Below, one piece after another: positions 27,037 through 34,930 of a stretch of DNA of 64,000 nt (within the stretch, counting starts at the first letter, position 1; each line of letters begins with the position of its first letter). A program made the position numbers and the translations under genes. Source of the stretch: CALBGR01 sp964499935 (GTDB lineage Bacteria > Patescibacteriota > Saccharimonadia > Saccharimonadales > UBA4665); assembly GCA_964499935.1 (NCBI GenBank), contig CAZCMS010000001.1:124001-188000 (forward strand), read 5' to 3'. The notes beneath the pieces are model-generated. The model saw only the letters and a list, made by a program, of their open reading frames with translations. It was not told the origin of the DNA and did no database searches.

Positions 27037-27436
27037 ACGAACCGTAGGGCAATTCATGGTGTACAACATAGGTGGATTTGCATTTTTTGGTGTGGGATAC
27101 GGAGTATTCGTCTTACTGTATGGGGTATTTTCGTGGCGATGGTGGGTGGCAAAAATAATTGCCGATCTAAGTGGCTGGACTGTAAATTATCTCATTCAGC
27201 GATATGTTGCGTTCCGTCATGAAAGTAAACATCATACCGAAAAGAAGTTATTGGCACGATTTAGTATTATCAGTATTCTTAATGTTCCTATCGATTACGC
27301 AATTGTCGGTGGGCTAAAGCTGCTCGGTATCTCGCCATTCTTGGGCTTATGGCTTTCATCCTTATTTTTCACTGTCTGGAAGTACGTATGGTATAAATTA
27401 TGGGTTTTTAAGGCGCCGAAACAACCCGTGGCATAA
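27017..27436 (+). CDS. GtrA-like membrane protein
   Basis: 139 residues with four hydrophobic segments and the GtrA pattern (FMVYNIGGFAFFGVGYGVF; NYLIQRYVAFR). GtrA proteins are linked to polyprenyl-phosphate sugar flipping or glycan modification. The gene begins inside the last 20 bases of the ligase gene, so translation is probably coupled. Confidence 0.85.
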   Translation: MIKKPSKRTVGQFMVYNIGGFAFFGVGYGVFVLLYGVFSWRWWVAKIIADLSGWTVNYLIQRYVAFRHESKHHTEKKLLARFSIISILNVPIDYAIVGGLKLLGISPFLGLWLSSLFFTVWKYVWYKLWVFKAPKQPVA

Positions 27437-27443
27437 TAATGGT

Positions 27444-27899
27444 ATGACAGACACAGTGAGACCGAGTAAAAAACAACGTGAACTTCTTACATTTATCGAA
27501 ACATTTATAGGCGAGCACGGCTATAGTCCAAGTTACAGGGAAATTATGGCAGGCTGTAACTATACTTCGGTTGCTACCGTCTCTTTGCATGTGAATAGTC
27601 TGATTAAACGAGGGCATTTAGTAAAACGTGATCACAATGCTCGATCACTTGAACTTGTCAAAGGTTCTGACAGCAAACCGACACTACATACTAACCAAAT
27701 TAAACCTACAGAAGAGAAGTGGCTTATAGAGAAAGTTGAGCATTTTTTTCAAAATGCCGAACAGCAAATGCAAAACGATACCACTACCTTACAGAATTTA
27801 CAAACTTTATTAGATGCATTAAAAGTGCTGGGTATTGAAGGCGCTGCACAGAGTTATGTTGAGCGTTTTCGCAAACTACGCGAAACAGCTAGTAGCTAG
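27444..27899 (+). CDS. LexA-type DNA-binding protein lacking the peptidase domain
   Basis: 151 residues. Residues 6-72 match the LexA winged-helix domain (KKQRELLTFIETFIGEHGYSP, SYREIM, VATVSLHVNSLIKRGHL). The remaining 80 residues are helical and charged, with no S24 autoprotease, Ala-Gly cleavage site or Ser/Lys dyad. It therefore cannot be an SOS repressor of the usual self-cleaving type. CATAAT ends 6 bases before its ATG, so the transcript may be leaderless. The next gene, 44 bases on, is a membrane-anchored protein. Confidence 0.8.
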   Translation: MTDTVRPSKKQRELLTFIETFIGEHGYSPSYREIMAGCNYTSVATVSLHVNSLIKRGHLVKRDHNARSLELVKGSDSKPTLHTNQIKPTEEKWLIEKVEHFFQNAEQQMQNDTTTLQNLQTLLDALKVLGIEGAAQSYVERFRKLRETASS

Positions 27900-27943
27900 G
27901 AGTTGTTGTATACTGTACATAAGAAAAGTGGGTACTATTGACA

Positions 27944-28642
27944 ATGTATAGACTGGGCCGACGAGGCAAAAAGAAAGCAAAACGCAAACTCTGGATAAGT
28001 ATACTCATCGTGCTTTTGATTATTTGCGCAGGTGTAGGAGTCGGGTTATTCCTACTTCTTAGGGAAGATACCGAACAGATATCTTTACCTCAAGCGATTA
28101 CAAGAGAGTACGCACCTCCCCAGGGCGAAGATGAAAAAATATTTACACAAGAAACCTATACATTTAGGCTACCAAGTGACTGGGTGTTCAAAGGGCATAA
28201 CGAATATCCAACAAATATCTATTCATATCAGGCAACTGCCAAAAATGCAGATAATCGAACGCTAGAAGTTTATGTTGATCGCGTACCAACAGATAAGGCT
28301 TTCAATCGAATATTGCCCGTTATCGTATCTGAAAACAAAATTGTTGTTACAGGCTCAGTGTCGGAAAATTGCATAGAATTCACAGGTTTAAATGGCGTCA
28401 ATCCTCAGACTGCAGGAGTCTCAACATTAGTGTCGAAGTGGCAAGGTGTTGAGTTTTTATGCGATGCTGGGAATTACACACGAAACTTGGTTGGGGTTGG
28501 TACGATCAATACCAAAACCAACATAGTTTTAACTGGGCCTGAATCAAAGCAACATACGTACTACTTCTTGTATATTGACCATAACATCAACCCCGATTAT
28601 CAGATACTCGAAAAAGCTTTGGAGAGTTTTACTGTTAGGTAG
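27944..28642 (+). CDS. Membrane-anchored protein of unknown function
   Basis: 232 residues from ATG 27944, chosen because TACTAT ends 5 bases before it; an in-frame TTG two codons earlier is inside that spacing. A Lys/Arg-rich start is followed by one membrane helix at about 16-38, then an extracytoplasmic beta-rich domain with the segment YTFRLPSDWVFKGHNEYP, resembling PsbP/DUF1795-like domains in outline only. Two Cys (in SENCIEF and EFLCDAG) could form a disulfide. No function can be assigned. Confidence 0.7.
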   Translation: MYRLGRRGKKKAKRKLWISILIVLLIICAGVGVGLFLLLREDTEQISLPQAITREYAPPQGEDEKIFTQETYTFRLPSDWVFKGHNEYPTNIYSYQATAKNADNRTLEVYVDRVPTDKAFNRILPVIVSENKIVVTGSVSENCIEFTGLNGVNPQTAGVSTLVSKWQGVEFLCDAGNYTRNLVGVGTINTKTNIVLTGPESKQHTYYFLYIDHNINPDYQILEKALESFTVR

Positions 28643-28819
28643 ATTACTGTCTACTTGTATTAAGGTGGCTAGGCGGAATGCAGCCGGAACAGTATTAGCT
28701 GGACCGCGCGTAACATGCATCTTAGCACATGGGCAGTAGTCGTTATCTGGTGTATAAAACGTTTTGAAAAATACTATATCTAGCGTGCGTGTAACTTGGT
28801 ACACTAAAGCTAGTTACAT
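28643..28819. other. Intergenic stretch before the riboswitch, no gene supported
   Basis: This 177-base stretch is somewhat richer in G+C than its flanks and has no clear terminator or promoter. A minus-strand frame runs through it and into the preceding gene (28804 to 28544), but start, ribosome site and domain support are lacking. I see nothing else that I can name. Confidence 0.4.
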
Positions 28820-28957
28820 TTAATAATAAAAAGCTGGAAGAGGGTGAAATTCCCGCACTGTGCCGCAACGGTTAAAGTCCGATACAGCTGTTAAGTCTCC
28901 CGAGCAGGAGCACGACCTTATATAGGTCTACCCTCTGCTCGTCTATGTGAGTGAGGG
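28820..28957 (+). promoter_or_regulatory. Probable cobalamin riboswitch with translational expression platform
   Basis: The segment has the hallmark order of the cobalamin aptamer core: GGTGAAATTCCC (P4 hairpin), GCCGCAACGGTTAA (L5 region), AGTCCGA, then CAGGAGCACGACC, closest in style to actinobacterial examples. A 7-base pair CGAGCAG (28901-28907) with CTGCTCG (28935-28941) follows the core. CCCTC (28931-28935) can pair with the GAGGG ribosome site (28953-28957) 3 bases before the ATG at 28961. These two pairings share base 28935, so they compete, which fits ligand-controlled translation. The exact subclass is not certain. Confidence 0.68.
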
Positions 28958-28960
28958 AAT

Positions 28961-30379
28961 ATGTCGGTTAGCGCACCAGAAAAACCACAGATACACGACC
29001 TGTACGACATCACGGGAATTACTCATGCTGAAGAGCGAGAGATGGAATTGCGCGCTCGTAATGAAGTGATTGGTGCGCCGGTGGCAGTGCCTGAATTGCC
29101 TGAAGACGAAAAAGTACGTCATCGGGCAGGTGTGTTTATCGGTGCATGTGCTGTTGCAAATGAATGTGAGGTTGATTTTGGTGCCGAAAACATGAGGCCC
29201 AATGAATCACTATATGATGCAATCCGTAAGGCTAAAGAAGGTGACATGACTGCTCGCAAGATGGTAGAGACTAATGTCAAAACAGATGTCGTTGAGCGTA
29301 CTATCAAATCAGGACACGTTGGTAAAAAAGTTACGTTGCAGGTAGACGCAGCGGGTGTTATTCAGCAGCACGGTCAAAGTATGGAGTCAGTGCAGGCGAA
29401 TAGCCTGCGTTTTGCAGCAAATAACCCCCAAATGCGTAGGCGCATAGAGGCAGAGACGGTTAACTCGTTTAGACTTAAGCAATTATATGAAGCCGGGAAA
29501 TTAGAAGATGCTAGTTTTGTTGTTTTCTCTTGTGCTGCTGACGATATGAGGCAAGCAGAGATGAAAGACGCAGGATTCTTTACCGAAACTATGAGTTGTG
29601 CAATTCAAATGACCTCCGTTAAAAACGGTGAAATGAGTGTTGAATCTGCGTTTATAGCCGGTGTTAAGCAGCCTGGAGCGCATAATAACCAACGTGTAGA
29701 TATAGAAACAGTTATCGCAATTGCCAAAAAATTAAACGTTGATTTCTCAGGCATGACTGCCACAGAAATTTTAGCCACTCCGATTCTTGTACCAAATGCT
29801 ATGCTCAAGAATGGAGTTATTGACTTAGTGCAGATGTGGGACGAGCATCATGGTGATACATTTTTTGGTGAAATTCGCGAAAAACAGGACTACCTACAAT
29901 ATCGTCATAAGTGCTATGAACGTGAAGAGACATTACAACCAAAAGTTGAACTTATTACTAATGAGCTCATTGATTCGGCGCACAGAATACATAATCGAGT
30001 TGGTGCTGTACAACATCTCAGTGCCCTCTCTGGTAAACATATGATAGAGCAGGCGGTATTTGACGTGGCAATTAATCCAGCTGTATTCGGCGACATGGCA
30101 GCTCAGCAAATTTATGAAGCACGTCAATATATGGAACTCGGAGATATAGAGAAAGGTCTTGCATTGACTATGAAAGCAATTGAAAATGATCAATCAAGCT
30201 CATGCCCGGGTGGTCTTTCAAGATCAACAGAAGACAATCCTAGCACCAAACAGTCAGACGCAGAAACATGTACATTTATATCGAGACAATGTCCGAAATG
30301 TGGCCAAAAAAATGTTCTTACCACAGTGACAAAAAATCGAATCTCTGGGTCATGTCGTTGCTCTGTCTACAAAAAATAA
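28961..30379 (+). CDS. Unknown protein with C-terminal zinc ribbon, under probable cobalamin riboswitch
   Basis: 472 residues. I do not recognise the family. The body (residues 50-405) looks soluble and alpha/beta, with Cys in FIGACAVANECEV, VVFSCAADD and MSCAIQM. A disordered Ser-rich linker is at about 405-435. The end has CPKCG and CRC pairs about 16 residues apart, a zinc-ribbon-like site. No signal peptide or membrane helix is seen. It begins right after the riboswitch, with GAGGG as ribosome site. The riboswitch suggests a link to cobalamin uptake, remodelling or a B12-dependent/independent enzyme swap; this is inference. Confidence 0.8.
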   Translation: MSVSAPEKPQIHDLYDITGITHAEEREMELRARNEVIGAPVAVPELPEDEKVRHRAGVFIGACAVANECEVDFGAENMRPNESLYDAIRKAKEGDMTARKMVETNVKTDVVERTIKSGHVGKKVTLQVDAAGVIQQHGQSMESVQANSLRFAANNPQMRRRIEAETVNSFRLKQLYEAGKLEDASFVVFSCAADDMRQAEMKDAGFFTETMSCAIQMTSVKNGEMSVESAFIAGVKQPGAHNNQRVDIETVIAIAKKLNVDFSGMTATEILATPILVPNAMLKNGVIDLVQMWDEHHGDTFFGEIREKQDYLQYRHKCYEREETLQPKVELITNELIDSAHRIHNRVGAVQHLSALSGKHMIEQAVFDVAINPAVFGDMAAQQIYEARQYMELGDIEKGLALTMKAIENDQSSSCPGGLSRSTEDNPSTKQSDAETCTFISRQCPKCGQKNVLTTVTKNRISGSCRCSVYKK

Positions 30380-30382
30380 GCG

Positions 30383-30388
30383 TATAAT
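30383..30388 (+). promoter_or_regulatory. -10 hexamer TATAAT of nadD, leaderless start
   Basis: TATAAT ends 7 bases before the ATG at 30396, directly after the stop of the preceding gene. Confidence 0.55.
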
Positions 30389-30395
30389 ATACCTT

Positions 30396-30998
30396 ATGAC
30401 GCAACACAAAATTGGTATTTATGCAGGAGTATTTGATCCTATTCATAGTGGTCATGTCAGCTTTGCGCTGCAGGCGATCCAAGAATCAAAACTCGAAGAG
30501 GTATATTTTGTACCCGAACGAAAGCCTCAGGGCAAACCAGGTGCCGAACATTATGGGCACAGGGTAGCGATGCTCCGTCAGGCTATAAAGCCTCATAATA
30601 AACTACAGATAGCAGAGTTGGTCGACAAGAAATTTACTGTCCAGAGAACTCTTGTAAAACTACGCCAGATCTTTAACGGTACACAATTAGTGTTTCTTAT
30701 GGGCGCTGACATGTTTGCGAGCATTCCAGACTGGGCAGAAAACAGAAAGTTTACTCAGGCTGTTGAGTTTATTGTTGCAGTGCGCTCCGAACAAGAGCTG
30801 AAAGCTGTTACTGCGACTATGCAGTTACTGCATATACCACCGGCGTCTATTCAGATCGTGGATAGTATACGGCCAGAGGTTTCGGGTGCTAAGGTCAGGT
30901 ATGCGATTAGACGCAATATATACGGAAACGGGCTTTTGGAGAGTGTTTTACGTTATGCAAAAAGAGAGTGGCTCTACGCCACTATCAGGAGTAGTTGA
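30396..30998 (+). CDS. nadD: Nicotinate-nucleotide adenylyltransferase-like protein
   Basis: 200 residues. IGIYAGVFDPIHSGHVSFAL carries the nucleotidyltransferase (T/V)xxH motif (HSGH); VYFVPERKPQGKPGA, FLMGADMFASIPDW and a C-terminal SGAKVRYAIRR segment (in place of ISST.IR) match the NadD family. It should form deamido-NAD from nicotinate mononucleotide and ATP. The C-terminal signature deviates from the usual SST, so another cytidylyltransferase-like activity is possible. The mRNA is probably leaderless (TATAAT 7 bases upstream). Confidence 0.8.
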   Translation: MTQHKIGIYAGVFDPIHSGHVSFALQAIQESKLEEVYFVPERKPQGKPGAEHYGHRVAMLRQAIKPHNKLQIAELVDKKFTVQRTLVKLRQIFNGTQLVFLMGADMFASIPDWAENRKFTQAVEFIVAVRSEQELKAVTATMQLLHIPPASIQIVDSIRPEVSGAKVRYAIRRNIYGNGLLESVLRYAKREWLYATIRSS

Positions 30999-31023
30999 CA
31001 AGCGTAAGCTTGTTTGATAGAGT
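30995..31023 (+). promoter_or_regulatory. Strong promoter TTGACA-17-TAGAGT
   Basis: TTGACA (30995-31000) overlaps the nadD stop, followed by a 17-base spacer and TAGAGT (31018-31023). It drives a leader of about 110 bases and the short frame at 31142. Confidence 0.65.
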
Positions 31024-31141
31024 ATGGCTACATCTAATAGCTTTACTTGTAGCTAAAAGAGACAAAAACATTAAAATAAAACAAAAAATGACGACTCGCA
31101 GGCAATTTTTGTATTTTGTGGGGCGTTTTAGGAGAACAACG

Positions 31142-31231
31142 ATGTCCGTTAAGGTCAAAGTTATTTCACAGCGTGAACGTATCGCTGTAACAGTATGCCG
31201 GCCTTCATGGCAGGAATTTTTAGTGTACTAA
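31142..31231 (+). CDS. 29-residue small protein
   Basis: ATG at 31142 has an AGGAG site 7 bases upstream. The product has two Lys/Arg/Val-rich strands, one Cys, and the aromatic end PSWQEFLVY. The frame is open further upstream; an ATG at 31088 would give 47 residues (MTTRRQFLYFVGRFRR start), but only the 31142 start has a ribosome site. The unit is complete: consensus promoter at 30995, leader, short frame, and a strong terminator 23 bases after the stop. Function unknown. Confidence 0.6.
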   Translation: MSVKVKVISQRERIAVTVCRPSWQEFLVY

Positions 31232-31253
31232 AACACGCTAAAAGTAAAAGTTT

Positions 31254-31282
31254 GTAGCCTCCGTCACGGAGGCTACATTTTT
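31254..31282 (+). terminator. Rho-independent terminator
   Basis: A perfect 10-base stem GTAGCCTCCG (31254-31263) / CGGAGGCTAC (31267-31276) with a TCA loop is followed by ATTTTT. It ends the small-protein transcript and also touches the stop codon of the convergent DsbA-like gene. Confidence 0.9.
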
Positions 31283-31928
31283 AATTGTCAGATTTTTTGT
31301 TTTTTTCTGCGATAGCTTCGTCAATAACTTTAGAGAATGCTTCGAGAGTTGGTTGGGGGTTCTTGATGAGTTTGCCATTTACAACAAAGGAAGGCGTAGA
31401 CTGTACTTTTAATTTTTCACCTGCAGCAATGTCAGCTTGGATAGCGTTATTTACTGCTGCACTAGAGAAGTCTTTCTTGAAAGTATCAACGTTAAGTCCA
31501 ATTTGCTTGGCATATATCTCAAAGTTGCTCATTGGTTTAGAGTTTGCAGACCAATCGGTTTGGTTGCTGTAGAGCTTGTCGTACATCTCCCAGAATTTAC
31601 CCTGTTTGGCAGCTGCTTCACCTGCACGTGATGCAGCGAAAGCATTCGGATGAATAGACACAAGAGGGAAATTGCGGAATTGGAATGTAATATCACTAGA
31701 GTATTTATTAAACACCTCTTCGATCACCGGATAGTACTGCGCGCACGCTGGGCACTGGAAATCCCCGTACTCGACAAATGTGACAGGACCTTCGCCACGC
31801 ACATTATTTGTAGGCTGCCCCTTGGTCTTAGACTCTGGCGCTGATGCCTTATCTTTATTGTTAATAATAATAAAACCAACAAATACTACAAGTATGATAC
31901 TAACTATTATCCAAAAACGTTTATCCAT
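31281..31928 (-). CDS. Membrane-anchored DsbA-like thiol oxidoreductase
   Basis: 215 residues. One N-terminal membrane helix (about residues 5-23) exposes a thioredoxin/DsbA domain: FVEYGDFQCPACAQYYPVIE contains the CPAC active site, and QSTPSFVVNGKLI has the cis-Pro (TP). It should form or shuffle disulfides in exported proteins, such as the Cys-containing surface proteins of this window. A GGAGGG site lies close before the ATG. Confidence 0.9.
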   Translation of the reverse strand: MDKRFWIIVSIILVVFVGFIIINNKDKASAPESKTKGQPTNNVRGEGPVTFVEYGDFQCPACAQYYPVIEEVFNKYSSDITFQFRNFPLVSIHPNAFAASRAGEAAAKQGKFWEMYDKLYSNQTDWSANSKPMSNFEIYAKQIGLNVDTFKKDFSSAAVNNAIQADIAAGEKLKVQSTPSFVVNGKLIKNPQPTLEAFSKVIDEAIAEKNKKSDN

Positions 31929-31989
31929 GTACCCTCCAATTTCTAATCAATACCTAGTATAACAGCTTCTAAAAAATGCATGAACCAAG

Positions 31990-31995
31990 TACTAT
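31990..31995 (+). promoter_or_regulatory. -10 hexamer TACTAT, leaderless start
   Basis: TACTAT ends exactly 6 bases before the ATG at 32002. Confidence 0.55.
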
Positions 31996-32001
31996 GATTG
32001 T

Positions 32002-33075
32002 ATGACATTTTTCTTCGGTATTTTATTTGCTGCTATTACACTTCTTGCAATTGGTTTACAGAGGACATACTACCACTATCCTCTCAAGGAGCTTAAGCGT
32101 CGGGCTCGTAACGGCGATCAGTTGGCGCAATTGCTGTACAAACCTGTAAGTTATGGCGTGAGCCTCCAGATATTACTATGGGCAATCGTTATTGTCTGTT
32201 CAGCAACATCATTTGTGCTGTTTTCGCATGTTTTCACGACATGGTTTGCAGTTGTGATTGTTGCGTTTTTGATATGGTTGGGATTTTTGTGGTTACCATC
32301 GGGTGGGCTCACAGCAATAAATACAAGCATTGCAGCGTTTGTAACACCAGCCATCAATTGGCTTCTTAATTACTTGTATCCTCTGCTCGAGCGTGTAGGC
32401 GAGTTTTTCCGCAGGCATCGACACATTAGCATTAAGACAAATCTTTACGAAAAAGAAGATATCGCAGATTTGCTTGAGCGCCAGAAAGACCTTCCAGAAA
32501 ACAGAATTGCAGCACACGACATTGATTTATTGCAGCACGTCTTGCGGTTCAGTGATACGTATGTAAGCGATGTATATGTACCGCTCCGGGCTGTGCAAGT
32601 AGTAAATATTGCAGAATCTATCGGTCCTAAGCTGATGGACGAGCTTTATAAAAGTGGTTATTCAAGGTTTCCGGTATACGAAAATGAGAAAACCAATATT
32701 GTCGGTACGTTATATATGAAGGACCTGGTGCACCGAAAAACTGGAGGTCATGTAAAAGATGTCGTTCGGCCAGAAGTCTTTTATGTGCACGAAGATTTTA
32801 CATTACAACAGGCTTTACAGGCGTTTCTCAAGACAAAGCACCATTTATTCGTTGTCATAAATGAATTTGAAGAATTTGTTGGAATAGTTACCATCGAAGA
32901 CATACTTGAAGCAATGATTGGAAATCAAATTATCGATGAATTTGATACCTACGAAAATGTACGTGCAGTAGCACGGGCCATCGCTCAAAAAGAGCATGCT
33001 CAACGTCAGGAGAATGAAAGTGAGCCGACGCCTGACGAAACAGATAGCGAAACTGTCGATAAAGTGTTAAAATAG
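32002..33075 (+). CDS. CBS-domain membrane protein of the CNNM/CorC (HlyC) type
   Basis: 357 residues. Hydrophobic segments at about 1-18, 52-75, 77-95 and 105-125 form a DUF21-like membrane part. Two CBS motifs follow at about 190-310 (GYSRFPVYENEKTNIVGTLY; KTKHHLFVVINEFEEFVGIV; TIEDILEAMIGNQIIDEFD). The C-terminal transporter-associated domain is replaced by a short acidic tail. Members affect Mg2+/Co2+ homeostasis. It ends 5 bases before aspS. Confidence 0.8.
   Translation: MTFFFGILFAAITLLAIGLQRTYYHYPLKELKRRARNGDQLAQLLYKPVSYGVSLQILLWAIVIVCSATSFVLFSHVFTTWFAVVIVAFLIWLGFLWLPSGGLTAINTSIAAFVTPAINWLLNYLYPLLERVGEFFRRHRHISIKTNLYEKEDIADLLERQKDLPENRIAAHDIDLLQHVLRFSDTYVSDVYVPLRAVQVVNIAESIGPKLMDELYKSGYSRFPVYENEKTNIVGTLYMKDLVHRKTGGHVKDVVRPEVFYVHEDFTLQQALQAFLKTKHHLFVVINEFEEFVGIVTIEDILEAMIGNQIIDEFDTYENVRAVARAIAQKEHAQRQENESEPTPDETDSETVDKVLK
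33068..33073 (+). promoter_or_regulatory. -10 hexamer TAAAAT of aspS, leaderless start
   Basis: TAAAAT lies in the last codons of the CBS gene and ends 7 bases before the aspS ATG at 33081. Confidence 0.45.
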
Positions 33076-33080
33076 CCGGA

Positions 33081-34844
33081 ATGAGAACATTAACTAAAGA
33101 TAGCGTCAACCAGATTGGCGACATAATAACCTTACAGGGTTGGGTGCAGTCACGGCGCGACCATGGTGGCTTAATATTTATTGATATTCGGGACCATACG
33201 GGTATTGCGCAGTTGGTGATTCAGCCAGAAGCAAAAGAATCGTTTGAAATCGCAGAGCAACTGCGTGATGAATTTGTAATCAGTGCTAAGGGTGTGGTGA
33301 AAGAGCGCGAGGAGCATCTTAAGAATCCGCATATTGAAACAGGGACGATCGAAGTTGTTATCGATGATTTATCTATACTCAATCGAGCCGAACCGCTACC
33401 AATCCAGATCAGCGGTGATGCAATGGCGGGTGAAGAATTGCGCCTTAAATATCGTTACTTAGATTTACGTCGACCAAAGATGCAAGACATGCTCAAAAAC
33501 CGGGCAGCCTACTACAAGGTGATGCGTGATTACATGGAAAAAAATGATTTTACTGAAGTCACGACACCAGTTTTAGCTAACTCAAGCCCCGAAGGCGCAC
33601 GCGATTTTCTAGTTCCATCTCGAGTACATCCGGGTAATTTTTATGCGTTGCCACAGGCTCCACAGCAATTTAAGCAATTGTTAATGGTCGGTGGTGTGCC
33701 CCGGTATTACCAGATTGCAACATGTTTCAGGGACGAAGACCCACGAGCAGATCGCTTGTACGGAGATTTTTACCAGCTAGATATGGAGATGGCGTTTGTT
33801 GATGATGGAGAAGAAGTCCGTAGTACAGTAGAGCCTCTGATTAAGTATTTAGTGACAGACTTTGCAGGTAAGCAGCTTGTGAATGCTGATATTCCGCGTA
33901 TATCATATCAAGACGCAATGGAGCAGTACGGTTCGGATAAGCCAGACTTACGATTCGATATGAAACTTATCGATCTCAGTGAGGATTTGCAGGCAACAGC
34001 GTTTGGAGTGTTCAAGAATACCATCATCAATGGCGGTGCGGTAAAGGCAATTTGCGTAAAGGGCGCAGCAGGTTTAAGCCGTTCAAAAATTGATGCATTT
34101 ACTGACATTGTAAAAAGTGAGGGCGCTGGAGGACTGGCGTATCTTACCTACGAAAATGGTGAGGTCAAATCACCGATTGCAAAATTTTTATCAGATGATG
34201 AGCTTGCAGTAATTGCCAAAAAGACAGATGCACAAGATGGTGACGCCGTATTCTTTGGTGCGGATACCCGTGCGGTAGTTAATAAAGTGCTTGGACGTTT
34301 GCGTAGTGAATTTGCCGATCACTTTGAGCTTAAGGACCCAAATAAAGTGGCGCTTGCGTGGATTGTGGATTTTCCATTCTACGAGTGGGATGATAGCAAT
34401 AAAAAAGTAGATTTTGGACACAATCCGTTCAGTATGCCACGTGGCGGAGCTTCCGTACTAGAAGCAGCAAAAACAGATGAAGAAAAACTCGCTATCGTAG
34501 CAGATCAGTTTGATATGGTGATGAATGGATATGAAATTTGTTCTGGCGCAGTCCGAAACCATAATCCAGATATTATGTATAAAGCGTTCGGCGCACTTGG
34601 ATATAACGATGAATATGTAGAGAAGAAGTTCGGTGCAATGCTCAACGCATTTAAATATGGTGCACCACCGCACGCTGGCTGTGCGTTTGGACTCGACCGC
34701 ATGTTTATGGTGCTCACTGGCGAGCACAATATCCGTGAAGTCGTAGCCTTTCCAAAAAATGGCTCAGGTGTAGATGTAATGATGCAGTCCCCTAGCTCTG
34801 TAGAGGACAGCCAACTAAAGGAATTATCAATTAAGGTACTTTAG
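33081..34844 (+). CDS. aspS: Aspartyl-tRNA synthetase
   Basis: 587 residues, the full bacterial type. An OB-fold anticodon domain (GWVQSRRDHGGLIFIDIRDH), class II motif 2 (CFRDEDPRADRLYGDFYQLD), a GAD insertion at about 280-400 and motif 3 (GCAFGLDRMFMVL) are all present. FLVPSRVHPGNFYALPQAPQ is the bacterial flipping-loop signature. A discriminating (D-) or non-discriminating enzyme cannot be distinguished here. A weak AT-rich hairpin follows the stop. Confidence 0.97.
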   Translation: MRTLTKDSVNQIGDIITLQGWVQSRRDHGGLIFIDIRDHTGIAQLVIQPEAKESFEIAEQLRDEFVISAKGVVKEREEHLKNPHIETGTIEVVIDDLSILNRAEPLPIQISGDAMAGEELRLKYRYLDLRRPKMQDMLKNRAAYYKVMRDYMEKNDFTEVTTPVLANSSPEGARDFLVPSRVHPGNFYALPQAPQQFKQLLMVGGVPRYYQIATCFRDEDPRADRLYGDFYQLDMEMAFVDDGEEVRSTVEPLIKYLVTDFAGKQLVNADIPRISYQDAMEQYGSDKPDLRFDMKLIDLSEDLQATAFGVFKNTIINGGAVKAICVKGAAGLSRSKIDAFTDIVKSEGAGGLAYLTYENGEVKSPIAKFLSDDELAVIAKKTDAQDGDAVFFGADTRAVVNKVLGRLRSEFADHFELKDPNKVALAWIVDFPFYEWDDSNKKVDFGHNPFSMPRGGASVLEAAKTDEEKLAIVADQFDMVMNGYEICSGAVRNHNPDIMYKAFGALGYNDEYVEKKFGAMLNAFKYGAPPHAGCAFGLDRMFMVLTGEHNIREVVAFPKNGSGVDVMMQSPSSVEDSQLKELSIKVL

Positions 34845-34930
34845 TTAACGGATTTTTAGAGATATGTTGTGAATAATATCTTTTAACATCGTGTTATTCA
34901 TTGTATAGTTGCGCTAAAAGAGGAGGCACT

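Noticed and set aside
28544..28804. 86-residue minus-strand frame across the end of the 27944 gene and the intergenic stretch
   Set aside because: It overlaps a better-supported gene on the other strand, has no ribosome site or promoter that I can see, and no recognisable domain.
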